Source: Nereocystis luetkeana
Taxonomy: Eukaryota > Sar > Phaeophyceae > Laminariales > Laminariaceae
DNA length: 64,000 bases
Reading direction: 5' to 3'
NCBI GenBank assembly: GCA_031213475.1
Contig: JARUPZ010000036.1
Span: 2,294,001 to 2,358,000, forward strand
Shown: positions 20,868-32,090 of the stretch, in pieces
Numbering within the stretch: position 1 is the first letter of the stretch
Layout of the letters: each line of letters starts with the position of its first letter
Translations under genes and position numbers: made by a program
The notes under the pieces: model-generated
Told to the model about the DNA's origin: nothing
The model's database searches: none
The model's input: the letters and a program-made list of their open reading frames with translations, nothing else

Positions 20868-22349
20868 GTCGGTTTGCTTGTTTTTCGTGAGATTTTTCGG
20901 TGAGATGGTGAGCTCCTATACTGCAATCAAGTGAGAGACCTCAGAAAGTTCAGGGCGCATGAACCCCTGCCCTAACATGCGTCACTTTCAAGAGATCGTC
21001 ATAAAAAAAAAACGCATACATATCTGCAGCGAATGCAATCCTGTGGAAATATGCATACACATACATCTGCATCGAATACAATCTTGTTGATCGAGTTTTT
21101 TTTTGTTTTTGTTTGTATATTTATTTCATGTTTCGACAAGAGAGGCATAACTACCGCCGGCGTCACGATCGCTATTTTGATCACGGATGAACCTCTACCT
21201 GCCGCTCTGGTGCATTTCGGCTTGTTCGAGAGACGCACACCTACTTATACCGCCATCGGCTTTCATCTTGCGCGCTCTCCAGGCTCACGCCACGACCACG
21301 TGCCGCGAAACTGTCTGTCCTGTGTGCGTGATACAACCAGCCAGCAGGGCAGCCAGGGCGCGTATAACCACGCGATCCGGCGGACCAAAAACCCTGTAAA
21401 CGGACTGAGCCAAGAGGGGCTTCACACCAAATCGAGCGCGCCGGCCCATCGGCCGTCACCGGGGGGCTGAGACTTGGCCAAATGTCTTCATACATGCAGC
21501 TACGGTACCGTTTTGTTGCCATAGTGGCGGTAGCAGTGACAGCACGAACTTATTCTGTGTACTCGCACGGCGCGACAACCCCATTTGTTCAAGCTGCTGG
21601 GTTTCTACATGCTACCCAGCTTGTTCGTGAGGGTCCCACCAGGGTGAAGGAAGGACTAGCTTCCCCCAAAGGGATCCCGCGAAGTGGAGTGATTTTTCTA
21701 GCTTCTACTACAGGTCCCGAACCTTTTTCTCTTTTGGTCCAGACGCTACTACTACACTTCACAGGCGGCGCTCGGGCCTCGTCCATCGCCTCAACTAAAC
21801 AGCAAGATGCGTCGTCTACACTTCCACCCCTCGACCTGGGGGCAAGGCCTCTTCAACACGTCATCGATACAACCCCCCATTCACTAAGCACCAAGCACAC
21901 GTCGTGAGAAACTGTCGCCCGTGCAACAGTTAGTGTCGCACGGCGAGTTGCCCAGTCAAACACACACAGAGAAATAGCTCGTTGACTCAAAATGACGTCC
22001 GCTGCATGCCATATATATGTCCAGATCACGTACGCCGGCCTCTATAGGTATGAACTCCTCCGAATCACCCTCGCGCTTGAACACGGCCGAAGAGCGCGTT
22101 CGCGCAGAACGCAACCGCTCGTGCTAAGCAAAAGCTCGTCATGCAAATGCAAAGCGAAACGCTCATGCAACGCAAGCGTTCAAGCAAGACCAAACGCTTA
22201 CTGTATAGCTACAAAGTAACGCCTGTGCGGAAGCAAACGCTCACGTAAGGCATACGCTAACGTTAAAAAAAGCAATCTGCGCATAAAAATCAATCGTTGC
22301 ACTGCAAAGCAAGCGCTCACGATGAAAAGCAAACGCGCCGACTCATTTT
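20868..22349. other. No gene recognised
   Basis: A 141-codon frame (21482-21907, +) starts with ATG but shows no domain. At 22125-22335 the motif GCAAACGCTCAC recurs irregularly about ten times, just downstream of the stop of the minus-strand PH gene. Confidence 0.4.
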
Positions 22350-22786
22350 TTACCACCCTTCCCGGAGTCTGTTTTGCTCGACGAGGTAACGCCGCGACGG
22401 CTTGCGCACGCTCGACCGCGAGCTGCTACGCCCGCTGCTTCCGATGCGCGAGTTAGATGGCGTGTCGTCGTCTAGCGCCCTCCCCATCCCTGTGTTCCAC
22501 GAGTCTTCCACGGTAGCACTGCCGCCGCTGCTGCCCCTTGGGTAGCCGCAGCCGCCACCGCCGCCGTTTCCATCGGCGTACCCGGACTGGGGCCAGAAGT
22601 TCATCTCGTCCACCGAGACTTCTTCCTTGCTGCTGTCGTCGTCGTCGAAATTTCTCGCGCTCTGCTCCCTGCACGGCGAAGACAGGGGAGTGGTGTCACC
22701 ATCGCTGTCACTCTCGCTTTCATCGTCGTCGTCAGTGACGCGCGATTTCTGCTGGTGTAGCTGCTGCTGGTTTCGCTGCTGGTTTC

Positions 22787-22826
<40 letters not shown>

Positions 22827-25800
22827 GTGCTGCTGGTGTTGCTGCCGCTGCTGCTGCTGCTGCTGCTGCTTTGGGTTTTGCTTTTGTTTTCGGTCGTGGC
22901 CGGACGGCGGCCGGCCCGCCCCCGAGTACTGGGAGGAAGCCGAGCTACGCGCCGTGTTGATGGGCGAGAAGTCGTCCGCGAATAGCTCGTCTCGCGTTCG
23001 AACGCTGCTGCCGATTATTACAAAAAGGGGGGTACGGGGGGGGAGCAAGCAAGGTAAGCCGTAGCGCATGATTGGGGTCAATAGAGAGCAAAGGCTCTCG
23101 TCGTGTCTGGATTTATTGTCCTCTCGACAGCAGTAGCTATTGTCTTCAGAGCAGCGCAGAGGTTTCGCGTTCTGATGCGAAACGCCTCGCGGAGTGTATG
23201 CGTGCTCTTTCAGGGAGGGGGTAAGGGTCTGGTTTGGTTCAACGGCATCACCCGTCGAGCATATTTCTGTCACAGCACAGCCTTTGATCGACCGGCCAAC
23301 AACTAAAACGAAAACGTTGTCACGCGGGAATAGTATCAGTGTTTGTTTTCCCCGAGTACCGAGTAGGTGATAAGAATACTACTGCTGTAGATCTCTAAAC
23401 CACGCGGGCGTCGACTGAGGCGTGGGTCACCTCGAAACAGGAAACAATAACAGATGTTTCACATGAAACCGTGCGATCGTACAGGTATTGGAGGACGTAC
23501 AGTAGTAGGATTGTCGCCCTGTTCAGCAACACGCACAAAAAACGAAGGAGAAAGGGGAAACAAACTCGCCTTTCGTCCGACGACAAGCCTTCAAGGTCAT
23601 CGAACCGTTGCGAGTCCTTCCGCTCCCCTCCCCCTCCCTCCCTCCTCGCCTGGGCCGACCCCGCCCGATCGGTCTCCCACCGCCGCGCCCCCTTAGGCCC
23701 GCCTCCGTACTTGCTCTCGCCCCCCCCCCTGCTGCCGACACGTCGCCGGCGCTGCTTCGACCCACGTCGGCCGTTGTCGGCGACGGGTGTCGACCTGTTA
23801 CTGACGTCATCGCCGCCGCCATGCCGCCCCCGGTAGTCGTCAAAGCCTTCATTGTAGTCGGAACCGTTCAGCACGTCGACGATCTCCAGTCGTTCGATGG
23901 CGGCGGGGGTAGACGAAGTTTTCGTCCACGAGGAGCCTGATCTCCCTCGAACGTTGGCGGGAGGAGGCCCTCTCGGCATTGGTGGGTGTGACGCTCTCCT
24001 TGTGCTACCGCCGCCGCCGCCGCCGCCGCCGCTGCCACCACCACCACCTCTACCCCCGCCGCCGCTACCGCCGCCATCCATAGCTGGTGATACCGACCAC
24101 CGCCCGTCCTCGCCACCGATATCAGCTCGCTTCTCGTCTTTTCGACCGCTCTCGAAAGAGCACGACTCGGGCTCCAGTATCGGCACAACCCTGGAAGAAG
24201 AGAACCTTCCCCATCTCGCGTCGGTTCCGCGGTCACCACTACCGCCACTACCACCACCACCACCGTCATCCCCGCCGTCCCCTCCCCCGCTCGCCGAGGC
24301 AGAGCCGTCGCCACCTCCGCCACCCTTCTCTAGCGATTTGGCTAGGCTTCTCCCGCCAACTATGCTGATTCCTCTGGGGTCTCGCGGTACGGGAGGTGCT
24401 CTCGGTACGGAGTGCCGGGTGGTTTCACTGCCGGCCTGCGAAATCGCCTCAGAGGAAGCGGCGGGATCCTGGGAAGGACAGAGACGAACGGGGGAAGACA
24501 AGACACAAAAACGGTTTCAAAATAGAAGTCCACTACCCATACAAAGAAGATAGAACGGGACGTCCACGAACACCCATGACCGAACTGAAGAAGCGTAGCG
24601 ACGCGTGCTCACCTCACGGGAGTAGCACCTAACAAAAACGCCGGCTTTCGAAACAATTGAACTGCAATTTTTTTTCCTGCTTGTGTTTGGAAGGAACAAT
24701 TCTGTGAAAAAAAAATGGTGTTCGTACTATAAGGCATGCCCTTCAGTCGAGAAGGCCCGTCAGTCTGATATATTTGCCTTTCGAGGCAAAAAAAGTGCTA
24801 CTCGTATCTCTATCTTAGAATGGCTCTAACATCTCACATAAGCCGACGACGACGTTGACTTCAGCCCCGTGTTAGGGCCATAAGGCTCTTGTTTAGGTCT
24901 CTCGACAGCGCAGTATTAAAAGGGGTTAAATGGCGCGAAATAATTGGGCTTTTTCCTTCCGCTCGCCCCCCCATTGACGCAAAACGTTTCGCGCCGAACG
25001 GGCGCACGATCTCGGAGGATGCGAACTAGTGATCCTTTCGCCCCCAAACCCCTAAACTCAACTCTGCAACCCGCATCCTGCGACGTTCTGACCGCTTCGT
25101 GTTTCCTTTTTGTAAAAGAAGCGCCTGCTCTTAACAGGCACAAACACGCACAAGTGCCGCGCCTACCGGTACCGCGAGCCACATCACGGAGAAGTGTGCG
25201 CTGGGGGGCATCCGCAAGCTTTCTGGCTGGTCGATTCGCCTGGAGCATCTCCAACGAAAAATGGCCGCTGGAGATGCCCCCTAAAGGGAAGAAAACAGGC
25301 CCTGCTCTAAGTACAATGACGGGCTTGCTCTCACCGTGTACCACAACCCAGACCTCATCCTCTCCAGATGCGGTCGACGGGGACAACAAAACTCCAACAT
25401 AGCCCCCCCCTCGCGAGCTAAACGATCAGGGTACCATATGCTTTTTTGTTTTTTGGTGGTTATCGTGGCTGGCCGTAGAGGTCGTTATCAGTTTTGAAAA
25501 CGCTCTCATATGATGTGCTACATACTTGTAAAAACAAAAAGTGATGCATCATGTCATACCTTATATAATGTATCATGTCATGCGATATGATATATCATAT
25601 TATATCGTATTATGTGATATGATATGATATGACAGAAAACTCTCCGAAGCGGCCGATAATCTCCCGAGATCTACTTTCTTCGAAGTTCGGCGTTCTTCTA
25701 AATAAGCCGGCATGACTCTAGCTAGTCTAGCTCACACACAAGGAGAGAGCCATACCTTGTCTGCTGTAATCCACCGCAGTCGTTCTCATGGTATGGTCAT

Positions 25801-28800
25801 TGTGGTTCGTGTTGAAGTTGGAGTTGTCGTCGTTTTATTTTTTTTTAGAAGATGATTTTCGTACTACGGATATGTATTAATTCGTACAAAGGTGGCGTTC
25901 CCATTGATTTCACGGTGAATATATAGTATTAAAAGTAGTATACTACAGATGGTGTCGGCGGTGTTACTACTGCAGTCTTCATGGTACTCTCTATTTTGAG
26001 GATGTACAAGCGGTAGAAACTGTTGCGAGAATTATCGACCGATGGTTGCACAGCAGCTGTGCATGCCTTAGACCCGACGTATTATTCCTGATTGTTGCGT
26101 GCGTAATACTTTATGGCAAAGTGTGCCTTGTTTATGCCGTGGAAGCGAAATATACGATGCACCAGGTACGTACGTACCTGGTAGCTGGAATGATAATAAT
26201 AGCCTCTGTATAATGTACCAGGTATGGTAATAGTAGGTGTATGTGAAGGTGTTACCTACTGAGCTATAGGGGTACAAGATCGATCGATTACCCAGCCCAA
26301 GGTAATCCTTATAACACTCTCCCCCCCTCTGAACGGCGGGGTCTTTGGGGCATCAGTACCGTAAACGTCCGTACGCTGACCTACCCGCTTCGTTTCATTA
26401 CCTGGGGAACCAGGGATATGTGTTTTTTTATTTTAGGTGTGCACGCGCAAGCGTTTCTGTAAAAGAAACATTCGAAGTGAGGTTCGAACCCGTGACCTGG
26501 ACGACGTCAAGTAAATGTGAAGGGGTTACCTACTTTTTTCTTTTTTTTTCTCATCCCATTTATTATCTTCGCACATCTTCTTCTCTCTCTCCTTCCAACT
26601 CGTAACTCAGATCCGGGGTTACATAGCAGGCTCTTCTACCCCCTTCCCGCTACGGTACGTGCCTTCATTTTTATCGCGAGAAGATTTTAGCCTTTTCTTC
26701 CCTCGTCGACTTGCATTGAATTGTGCCTACCCACGCTGCAAGGCGCTCTCAACAATTGAATCCTTTTTATTTTTATTTTTGCAAATAAAGTCAAATGTCC
26801 GACCTACTGAGCTATAGCGGTAAACGACCGATCGATCACCCAGCCCAAGGTAATCCTTATAACATGTAGGCGAGTAGAGACTAGCAGAAGAAGAGCAGTT
26901 ACAATATACCAAAAATAACACCGATTTATTGATTGTAAAGGTTTCCGACAACTCGGCATCATGCGATGAATACATTGCTGCTTGCTACTTCACTGCTCTT
27001 CTCGCAGGCTGTGTGCATCGTCACTCACCGTTCGTCCCAGCGTGTGCTCGAAAACGCTATACGAGTATTATATACGGTTTGCCCCACTATTTCTGACGCT
27101 GGATAGTATGTTTGACTATTGAAATATGTTGCTTACAGGCAGTGCAGGAGCAGTACACCCCCACCCAAGAACGTCCTTGGCTACTGGTCTCAAAGAACGC
27201 TGAAATCTAGGCTTTTACACCATATAATATCACATATGATATGATATGATATGATATGATATGATATATCTTATCACGTTTTTTTGTGATATTGGTACGC
27301 TTGTATCATATCACATGTCGTACAATACATCACATTTTTCTACATGATACCGACCTCTAGCTGGCGGCGAGTTAGATCATTTGTGCGGGGTGGGTAACCT
27401 TAGTTCCGAACAAGGGGAATTATCGTATCACGTAGTGTGTATATGGTAAAACACCCACGAGGCAGTTAAATACCTGGCAGCACGACCAGCGCTGTCTCTG
27501 GAAGTGACCACACCATAAAAAATAAAACGACGCTGTCGTCCATACGCAAAAAAGATCCGACTCCCAAGCGGTTTTTAGTAGGATGCAGCCCACCCGTCAT
27601 GCGACTCGCCGAACACCTCACGGCGCTCCCAGCTTGGTGGAAGCAATGTCTGTCCGGTCGGTGAAAGCCACCGCGCTCCATCTCGGCATTGTACAAGCAG
27701 GGATGCGAGGGTCAATGATCATGCGACTACGGCCATGCATGGCATGAGAACACCTCCCTCTCCGCGTCCATTCATCCGACGCTGGCATCCATAATATTCA
27801 AGAAAACACGCAAAAGGGCCGAAATTCGCCTCCCCAGCGGTTCTTGGTATAATGCAGCTCACCCTTCATGTGTGACTCGCCGAACACCTCACGGCGCTTC
27901 GCGCTTGAGTCTGCCTGATCGGTAAAAAATTCCGACGTGGTCCGCCCCGGAATTTTCGGTCTATGGTCATACGCCTACGGCCATGCATGACATGAGTACT
28001 CCCCCCCCGCCCCCGGGCGCACGCAGCTCCATCGCTACTACCAGGTATTACTAACTCCATCTTGCAACGATGCATCTCTTACTCGTGTCTTTCACCCACC
28101 AATGACCCGTGCCGATCGTCCATGATAGCCCGGATGCGGTCATGAATCTCTCGGAACTGGTTCCCCTCCCACTCCCCGTCCAGCTGCTCTTTGCTCTCCC
28201 CCCCTCCTTCCCTGCCCCCCCGCCCTCGGCCATCACCGCCGCCTCCTCCTCCCCCTCTCCTTCTTTCGTGACCCCTCCCCCCTTCGCCGCAGCCCATCAT
28301 ACGGGAAACGCTCCGCCGCCTGTTCTTGACCGAGGGCGGCCCCTGAAATGTACCCCCATGGACCAAGTCTATCTGCAGGGTAAGCCCTCGCACCCAGCGG
28401 CTCTCATCGTTGGCGCTGTCCGCCCGAAGGAGCATGTCTCGGTCTGCGGCGCGAATGACGAAGGTGAAGCCGCCGTGCCCCGCCCCGACGAACTTGCTCA
28501 CGCTGCTGATGTCCATGAGGGAGAGCCGCCCGCACGCGTCGGAGCTATGCGCCGCGTTTCGGGCGGGGTGGTTGGGGAGGGAGGGAGGGAGGGAGGGAGG
28601 TAGGGAGAGAGGGAGGGAGGGAGGGAGGGATGGATGGAGGGAAGGAGGAACGAAAAGGGTAGGTAGGGAGGGAGAGAGTGAGGGAGGGAGGGAGGGAGGG
28701 GGGGAGGGAGGGAGGGAGGGAGGGATGGAGGGAAGGAGGAACGAAAAGGGTAAGGAGGGGGGGAGGTAAGGAGGGAGGGGGGCCACCACCCGCTTTGAGG

Positions 28801-31386
28801 CTGATATGCAGTGTGGTGGTGTACTGTAGTACTCTCGTGATCGTAGTACTGCAACGATTACCTACGTACGGTGTTTTGGGGAACAACCTTATACCAGGAC
28901 ATACTGGTAGCTCTTTGAGGTGAAGAAGTCAGCACGGACACTGGGTGTGCTGGGTGTCGATCGGTAGAAGTACATATTATTTGGCGACCGACCAACCGCT
29001 TCCAAAAGCACCTCGCAGGTATGAGCGACCATAGTAAATAGGACCCAATATTGTCTGGTAAAAATACAGTTTATACAGGTTTTTGTGTGTACCGTAGGTC
29101 CTATCTAACATGCCCCCCCGTAATAATAGCACTTCATAACCCTCTTGGGACTTCAGAGGAAAAAAATACGGCAACAAAGTGACGATTGCGGCAACCATTG
29201 TGGCCACTGCGTGACTGGGGGATCATACAATGGTTGGTGCCCGAGGAACAATGGTTGAATGCAAGGAGCCGTGCGGTACAGGTACGGCATGATCATGCCC
29301 GCACTGCTCGGCGATCGCGCTGCTCGTAAAACGTCGATATCACGTGCCACTGAACAGGTCGCTATCTCGGCGCGCCATAAGGGTTCAAGTGCAACGTGGA
29401 TGCACACACACATACGAGTCTGTTGGGAGCGATCGTGAGGGAATGCTCTGGGGACACAAAACATAGTACCAGGTTGGTTGGTAACCTGTGAACTCCTGAG
29501 TGCGCGTGTTGGGTCGGAGAAGACTCACGACAACGTCAACTGGACTCGTCTGCAAGCACGTGCGACATGACGACCCGACCCGCGCACCAACTAGGCACAG
29601 AATACCCTCCTCACCCCCCGCCCCAACAGAGAGCACGGAGTCGACAATATCGAACCTACAGCTGGCAATGCGCTGCTGTACAACGCGCACTCTTCATCAT
29701 TATGTGCTGCACAAAAGGCTGGGCGCGAAGAGGCTTTCGGCAGACTCCACGCAGCAGGCAAGCTTAGCGCGTCTTCGCTTATTCTCCTTCTTCCAGGTAC
29801 CAGGTATATGTTAACATTCTGAGAGTTGGGAGAAACGCGAGAAAGCTTGGGCACGACGGTGCTTGTTTGTGGTTCAGCGGTGTCACGACAAATGTTCGCT
29901 CATCCCCACGTTTCAACCCCCGTCGGGCGTGTAGAGATAGCGACCACATCAATGGTTGGTAATTTTGGTGTGATCAACCATTGGATCGTCGAGGAACAGC
30001 GTGGGCGCCCACAGGTAGGATCACGTTGCGCCCGTACATACCACACTCGCACGACTCCTTGCATAACCCGGACACCAGATTAGTACGTATCATCCAATCG
30101 CGCAGACACCACTGCTGTAAGGGTCACATTTCATATTCAACTTTCCCCGCTGAAGTCCCAAGAGCCCCCCTTTCTGACCGTGAAAGTTCGCTACGAGTAC
30201 CGCGTGGTTCACGGGTTTAAGCGTGTCCCAGAGAAACAGCAGCATCGCATGCTTCAAAGCCGGGGCATTTGCACCGCCGAGACATCGGATCGTTGTGCGT
30301 TAGTTTTTCCCTTTTCTTCCCGCGTGCAAGCAGAAAGTTGCGCAAAAAAAAAACACGATCCGCGCACAATATTTCGGGAACGCATGTTGTACGGCTGCTG
30401 TAGTATACAACCAGAGTACGTACTCCAACTCGCCCCGCCCCTTCCTCAGCCATCACAGTATACTTCGGACTGTCGATCTCAGTGGATCGTTACAGGAAAC
30501 ATGACGCCAAACATTGACGCGATGTCAACTTATTATATGAAGTACAACACAAAAATAAAGGCACGTACCGGGGGGGAAAAGGGTCGACACCTGTAACCAC
30601 GGCTTGTCCAGAAGGTCGTCGAGGGTAAAACCTCCTACCAGGTACCAGGTACGAGTTATTAGGCTGGAAAGTGAAAGGGATGATAAAACACACACACGCA
30701 CACACACACACGCACACGCACACACACGCACACACACACACACACACGACGCAGCGGACTCCTGTCGGCAAATTGACAAGATAATTTGCCATGTTCTATG
30801 CCGAGATATATGGAAATCAACCAGCGCGCGGCTAAAGTCTTTTACGCGCGTAATCATACAGCTATTAACATTCCACCCGGGGTGATATGCATGCACGAGT
30901 ACCACTTCTACAACAGTATTAATACGAGTACAAACAGGTAAAACATGAACATCATCCCGAGTCAGGCTTAGTATACCCCACCATATCCCGTCATGAGAAC
31001 AAGTCGTCTAAATACATACTCGTTCAGCCAGCAGGTATCATACATGTGAAATAAACTAACAAAGTGACGGGGCAAATATCCTGCCTACTGCTGTAGCAAG
31101 TACTGATGGCCGCCGCCCTTTTTACTCGTCTGTTGAAGACGAACAACACGACGCACCTCGAAGTCTTGTACCAGTGGAAAGCTCCGTCCTCGACCGTGAA
31201 CCAGCGGCGGTTCCACGTTGACCTGAACTTGCGATGTTCCCGTTTCATCTTGAGAAGCCACCCGCAAATGACGATCGGTGTTTTTGACCCCGACGGCGTA
31301 TGGGCTCCCTCCTGGCTCTCCCACGACTGGAGCGTGCCGATCGTCGAAGTAGGGTAGCCCCCGCCGAAAGCCTTGGCGAGGTTCAT
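22350..31386 (-). CDS. PH-domain protein with Gly-, Gln- and acidic low-complexity tail
   Basis: A pleckstrin-homology protein, probably a membrane- or phosphoinositide-linked adaptor (family inference). Exon A 31386-31157 (76 codons plus two bases) starts at ATG and carries the first PH strands (GWLLKMKREHRKF, RRWFTVEDGAFHWY). Exon B 28544-28100 restores the frame (AG plus C gives Ser) and completes the domain: LSLMDISSV, GFTFVIRAADRDMLL and the helix ESRWVRGL with the conserved Trp. B ends at TTG|GTGGGT, phase 0, matching exon C 24468-23566 (CCCAG acceptor), which has poly-Gly and basic stretches. Exon D about 23007-22350 has a poly-Gln/His block, DDDDESESDSDGD and a Ser/Arg-rich end to the stop. 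The C-to-D phase does not close with the sites I see (phase 0 donor, phase 2 acceptor), so a small exon or another donor is missing. Total near 745 residues. An intron of 3.6 kb may hide more exons. Confidence 0.75.
25500..25640. repeat. AT-rich GATAT/TCATAT repeat
   Basis: Overlapping TATCATG and GATATGATAT units. A related tract lies at 27225-27345, and both are in the same PH-gene intron. Confidence 0.7.
26255..26533 (-). repeat. tRNA-related SINE fragment
   Basis: On the minus strand a box-B-like GGTTCGAACCTC (about 26484-26496) and an A-box-like TATAGCTCAGTAGGT (about 26259-26273) are present. The downstream head reads GGATTACCTTGGGCTGGGT, shared with 26820-26868. The order is rearranged, so this is not a functional tRNA. 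Confidence 0.5.
26534..26868 (-). repeat. tRNA-related SINE, body shared with 40765-41105
   Basis: About 260 bp of body (CACATCTTCTTCTCTCTCTC, ACTCAGATCCGGGG, CAAGGCGCTCTCAACAATTG) is more than 90% alike by eye with the copy at 40.8-41.0 kb. The minus-strand head has CTATAGCTCAGTAGGTC, an A-box-like element. Confidence 0.65.
27225..27345. repeat. (GATAT)n-rich tract
   Basis: Six consecutive ATGAT/GATAT units followed by TATCATATCACATGT. Confidence 0.75.
27545..27760 (+). repeat. Family 3 repeat
   Basis: GGATGCAGCCCACCCGTCAT, CTCGCCGAACACCTCACGGC and GCGAGGGTCAATGATCATGC mark a full-length but diverged copy without the long C-run. Confidence 0.7.
27835..28017 (+). repeat. Family 3 repeat
   Basis: Second copy in the same intron, ending in GACATGAGTACTCCCCCCCC. 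Confidence 0.7.
28560..28790. repeat. (GGGA)n tract
   Basis: GGGAGGGAGGGAGG units with two internal GGAACGAAAAGGGTA repeats. It lies immediately upstream, on the minus strand, of the acceptor of PH exon B, where it reads as a long polypyrimidine tract. Confidence 0.85.
28925..28975 (-). repeat. Family 4 repeat, head fragment
   Basis: GCACGGACACTGGGTGTGCT and GTCGATCGGTAGAAG only. Confidence 0.5.
29023..29126. repeat. Family 1 MITE, copy 4 (one end eroded)
   Basis: The left end has lost the GGGGG block (GCGACCATAGTAAATAGGAC); the right end CCCCCCCGTAATA is kept. Confidence 0.75.
30685..30750. repeat. (CA)n microsatellite with CG interruptions
   Basis: About 30 CA units broken by ACG. Confidence 0.9.
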
Positions 31387-32090
31387 ACCAGACACCGTTC
31401 AAATCTCGCCGTGGGCCGGCGGAATATGGGATGATTGCGCCACTCCTTTCGGAGAGCTGCTGCCTCGCAGATTGGCCTTGTCTCTCGTTGCTGCACCTCC
31501 AGTGTATCGTCCTAGTCCCGTGTCTCGGCGTAATCTCTCGCTCGGACTACTGCTGCCTACACACGTAGTGCGGGGGTACGATGCGGCGGAAACAAGAACA
31601 CCACAAACAACGTAGATTTGCCGACTACTGGTACGTAATTGTCGCGAATGTCGTCGCCATCATCGCGCCGTCACAGCGAGAGCAGGCATTTACAGCAGCC
31701 TCCTCTTGTTCTTCGGCGCGGCTTGCCAATGCAATCATCCCAGCTTGTTCCTTCCTCTTGCTGCTTTGCTTGTTCAGGCTGTTGCTGCTGCTGCTTGCTG
31801 CTGCTGCTTTTATGACGCCATTTCTTCTTGCTCAAACGTCAATGACAAGAAGAGCAGGTACATGCATTCGCCGTTCGTCGTGCAACAAACTGCTGTCGTT
31901 CGTTCCCCTACGAATCTGCGGGAGAACCTGTTTCTTGAACGGACGGTTACAAAATGGAGGCGTTTTTATTAGGGGATACTACCTAAATACCCCCTTCATG
32001 TCTTCGCTTCGCGTTGCTCAGCTGTGTAGTCTGGTACCACGTATAGAAAGCAGATTCCACTGGACCAACTTGCAACACTTCAGTAGCAGC
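31387..32090. promoter_or_regulatory. Shared upstream region of two divergent genes
   Basis: The 704 bp separate the ATG of the PH gene (minus) from the ATG of the plastid-protein gene (plus), so promoters and leaders of both must lie here unless unseen exons exist. An open frame reaches back from 32091 to 31581, but the upstream part is CTG/CTT-rich and would bury the signal peptide. Confidence 0.4.

Noticed and set aside
21482..21907. 141-codon plus-strand frame
   Set aside because: Starts with ATG but has no domain, no splice partner and no codon pattern distinct from the flanks.
23454..24632. Plus-strand Pro/Arg-rich frames up to 218 codons
   Set aside because: Antisense shadows of the Gly-rich exon of the PH gene.
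24916..25402. Two overlapping frames of about 155 codons on opposite strands
   Set aside because: Either could be an exon of the PH gene intron region, but neither has matching splice sites or a recognisable domain.
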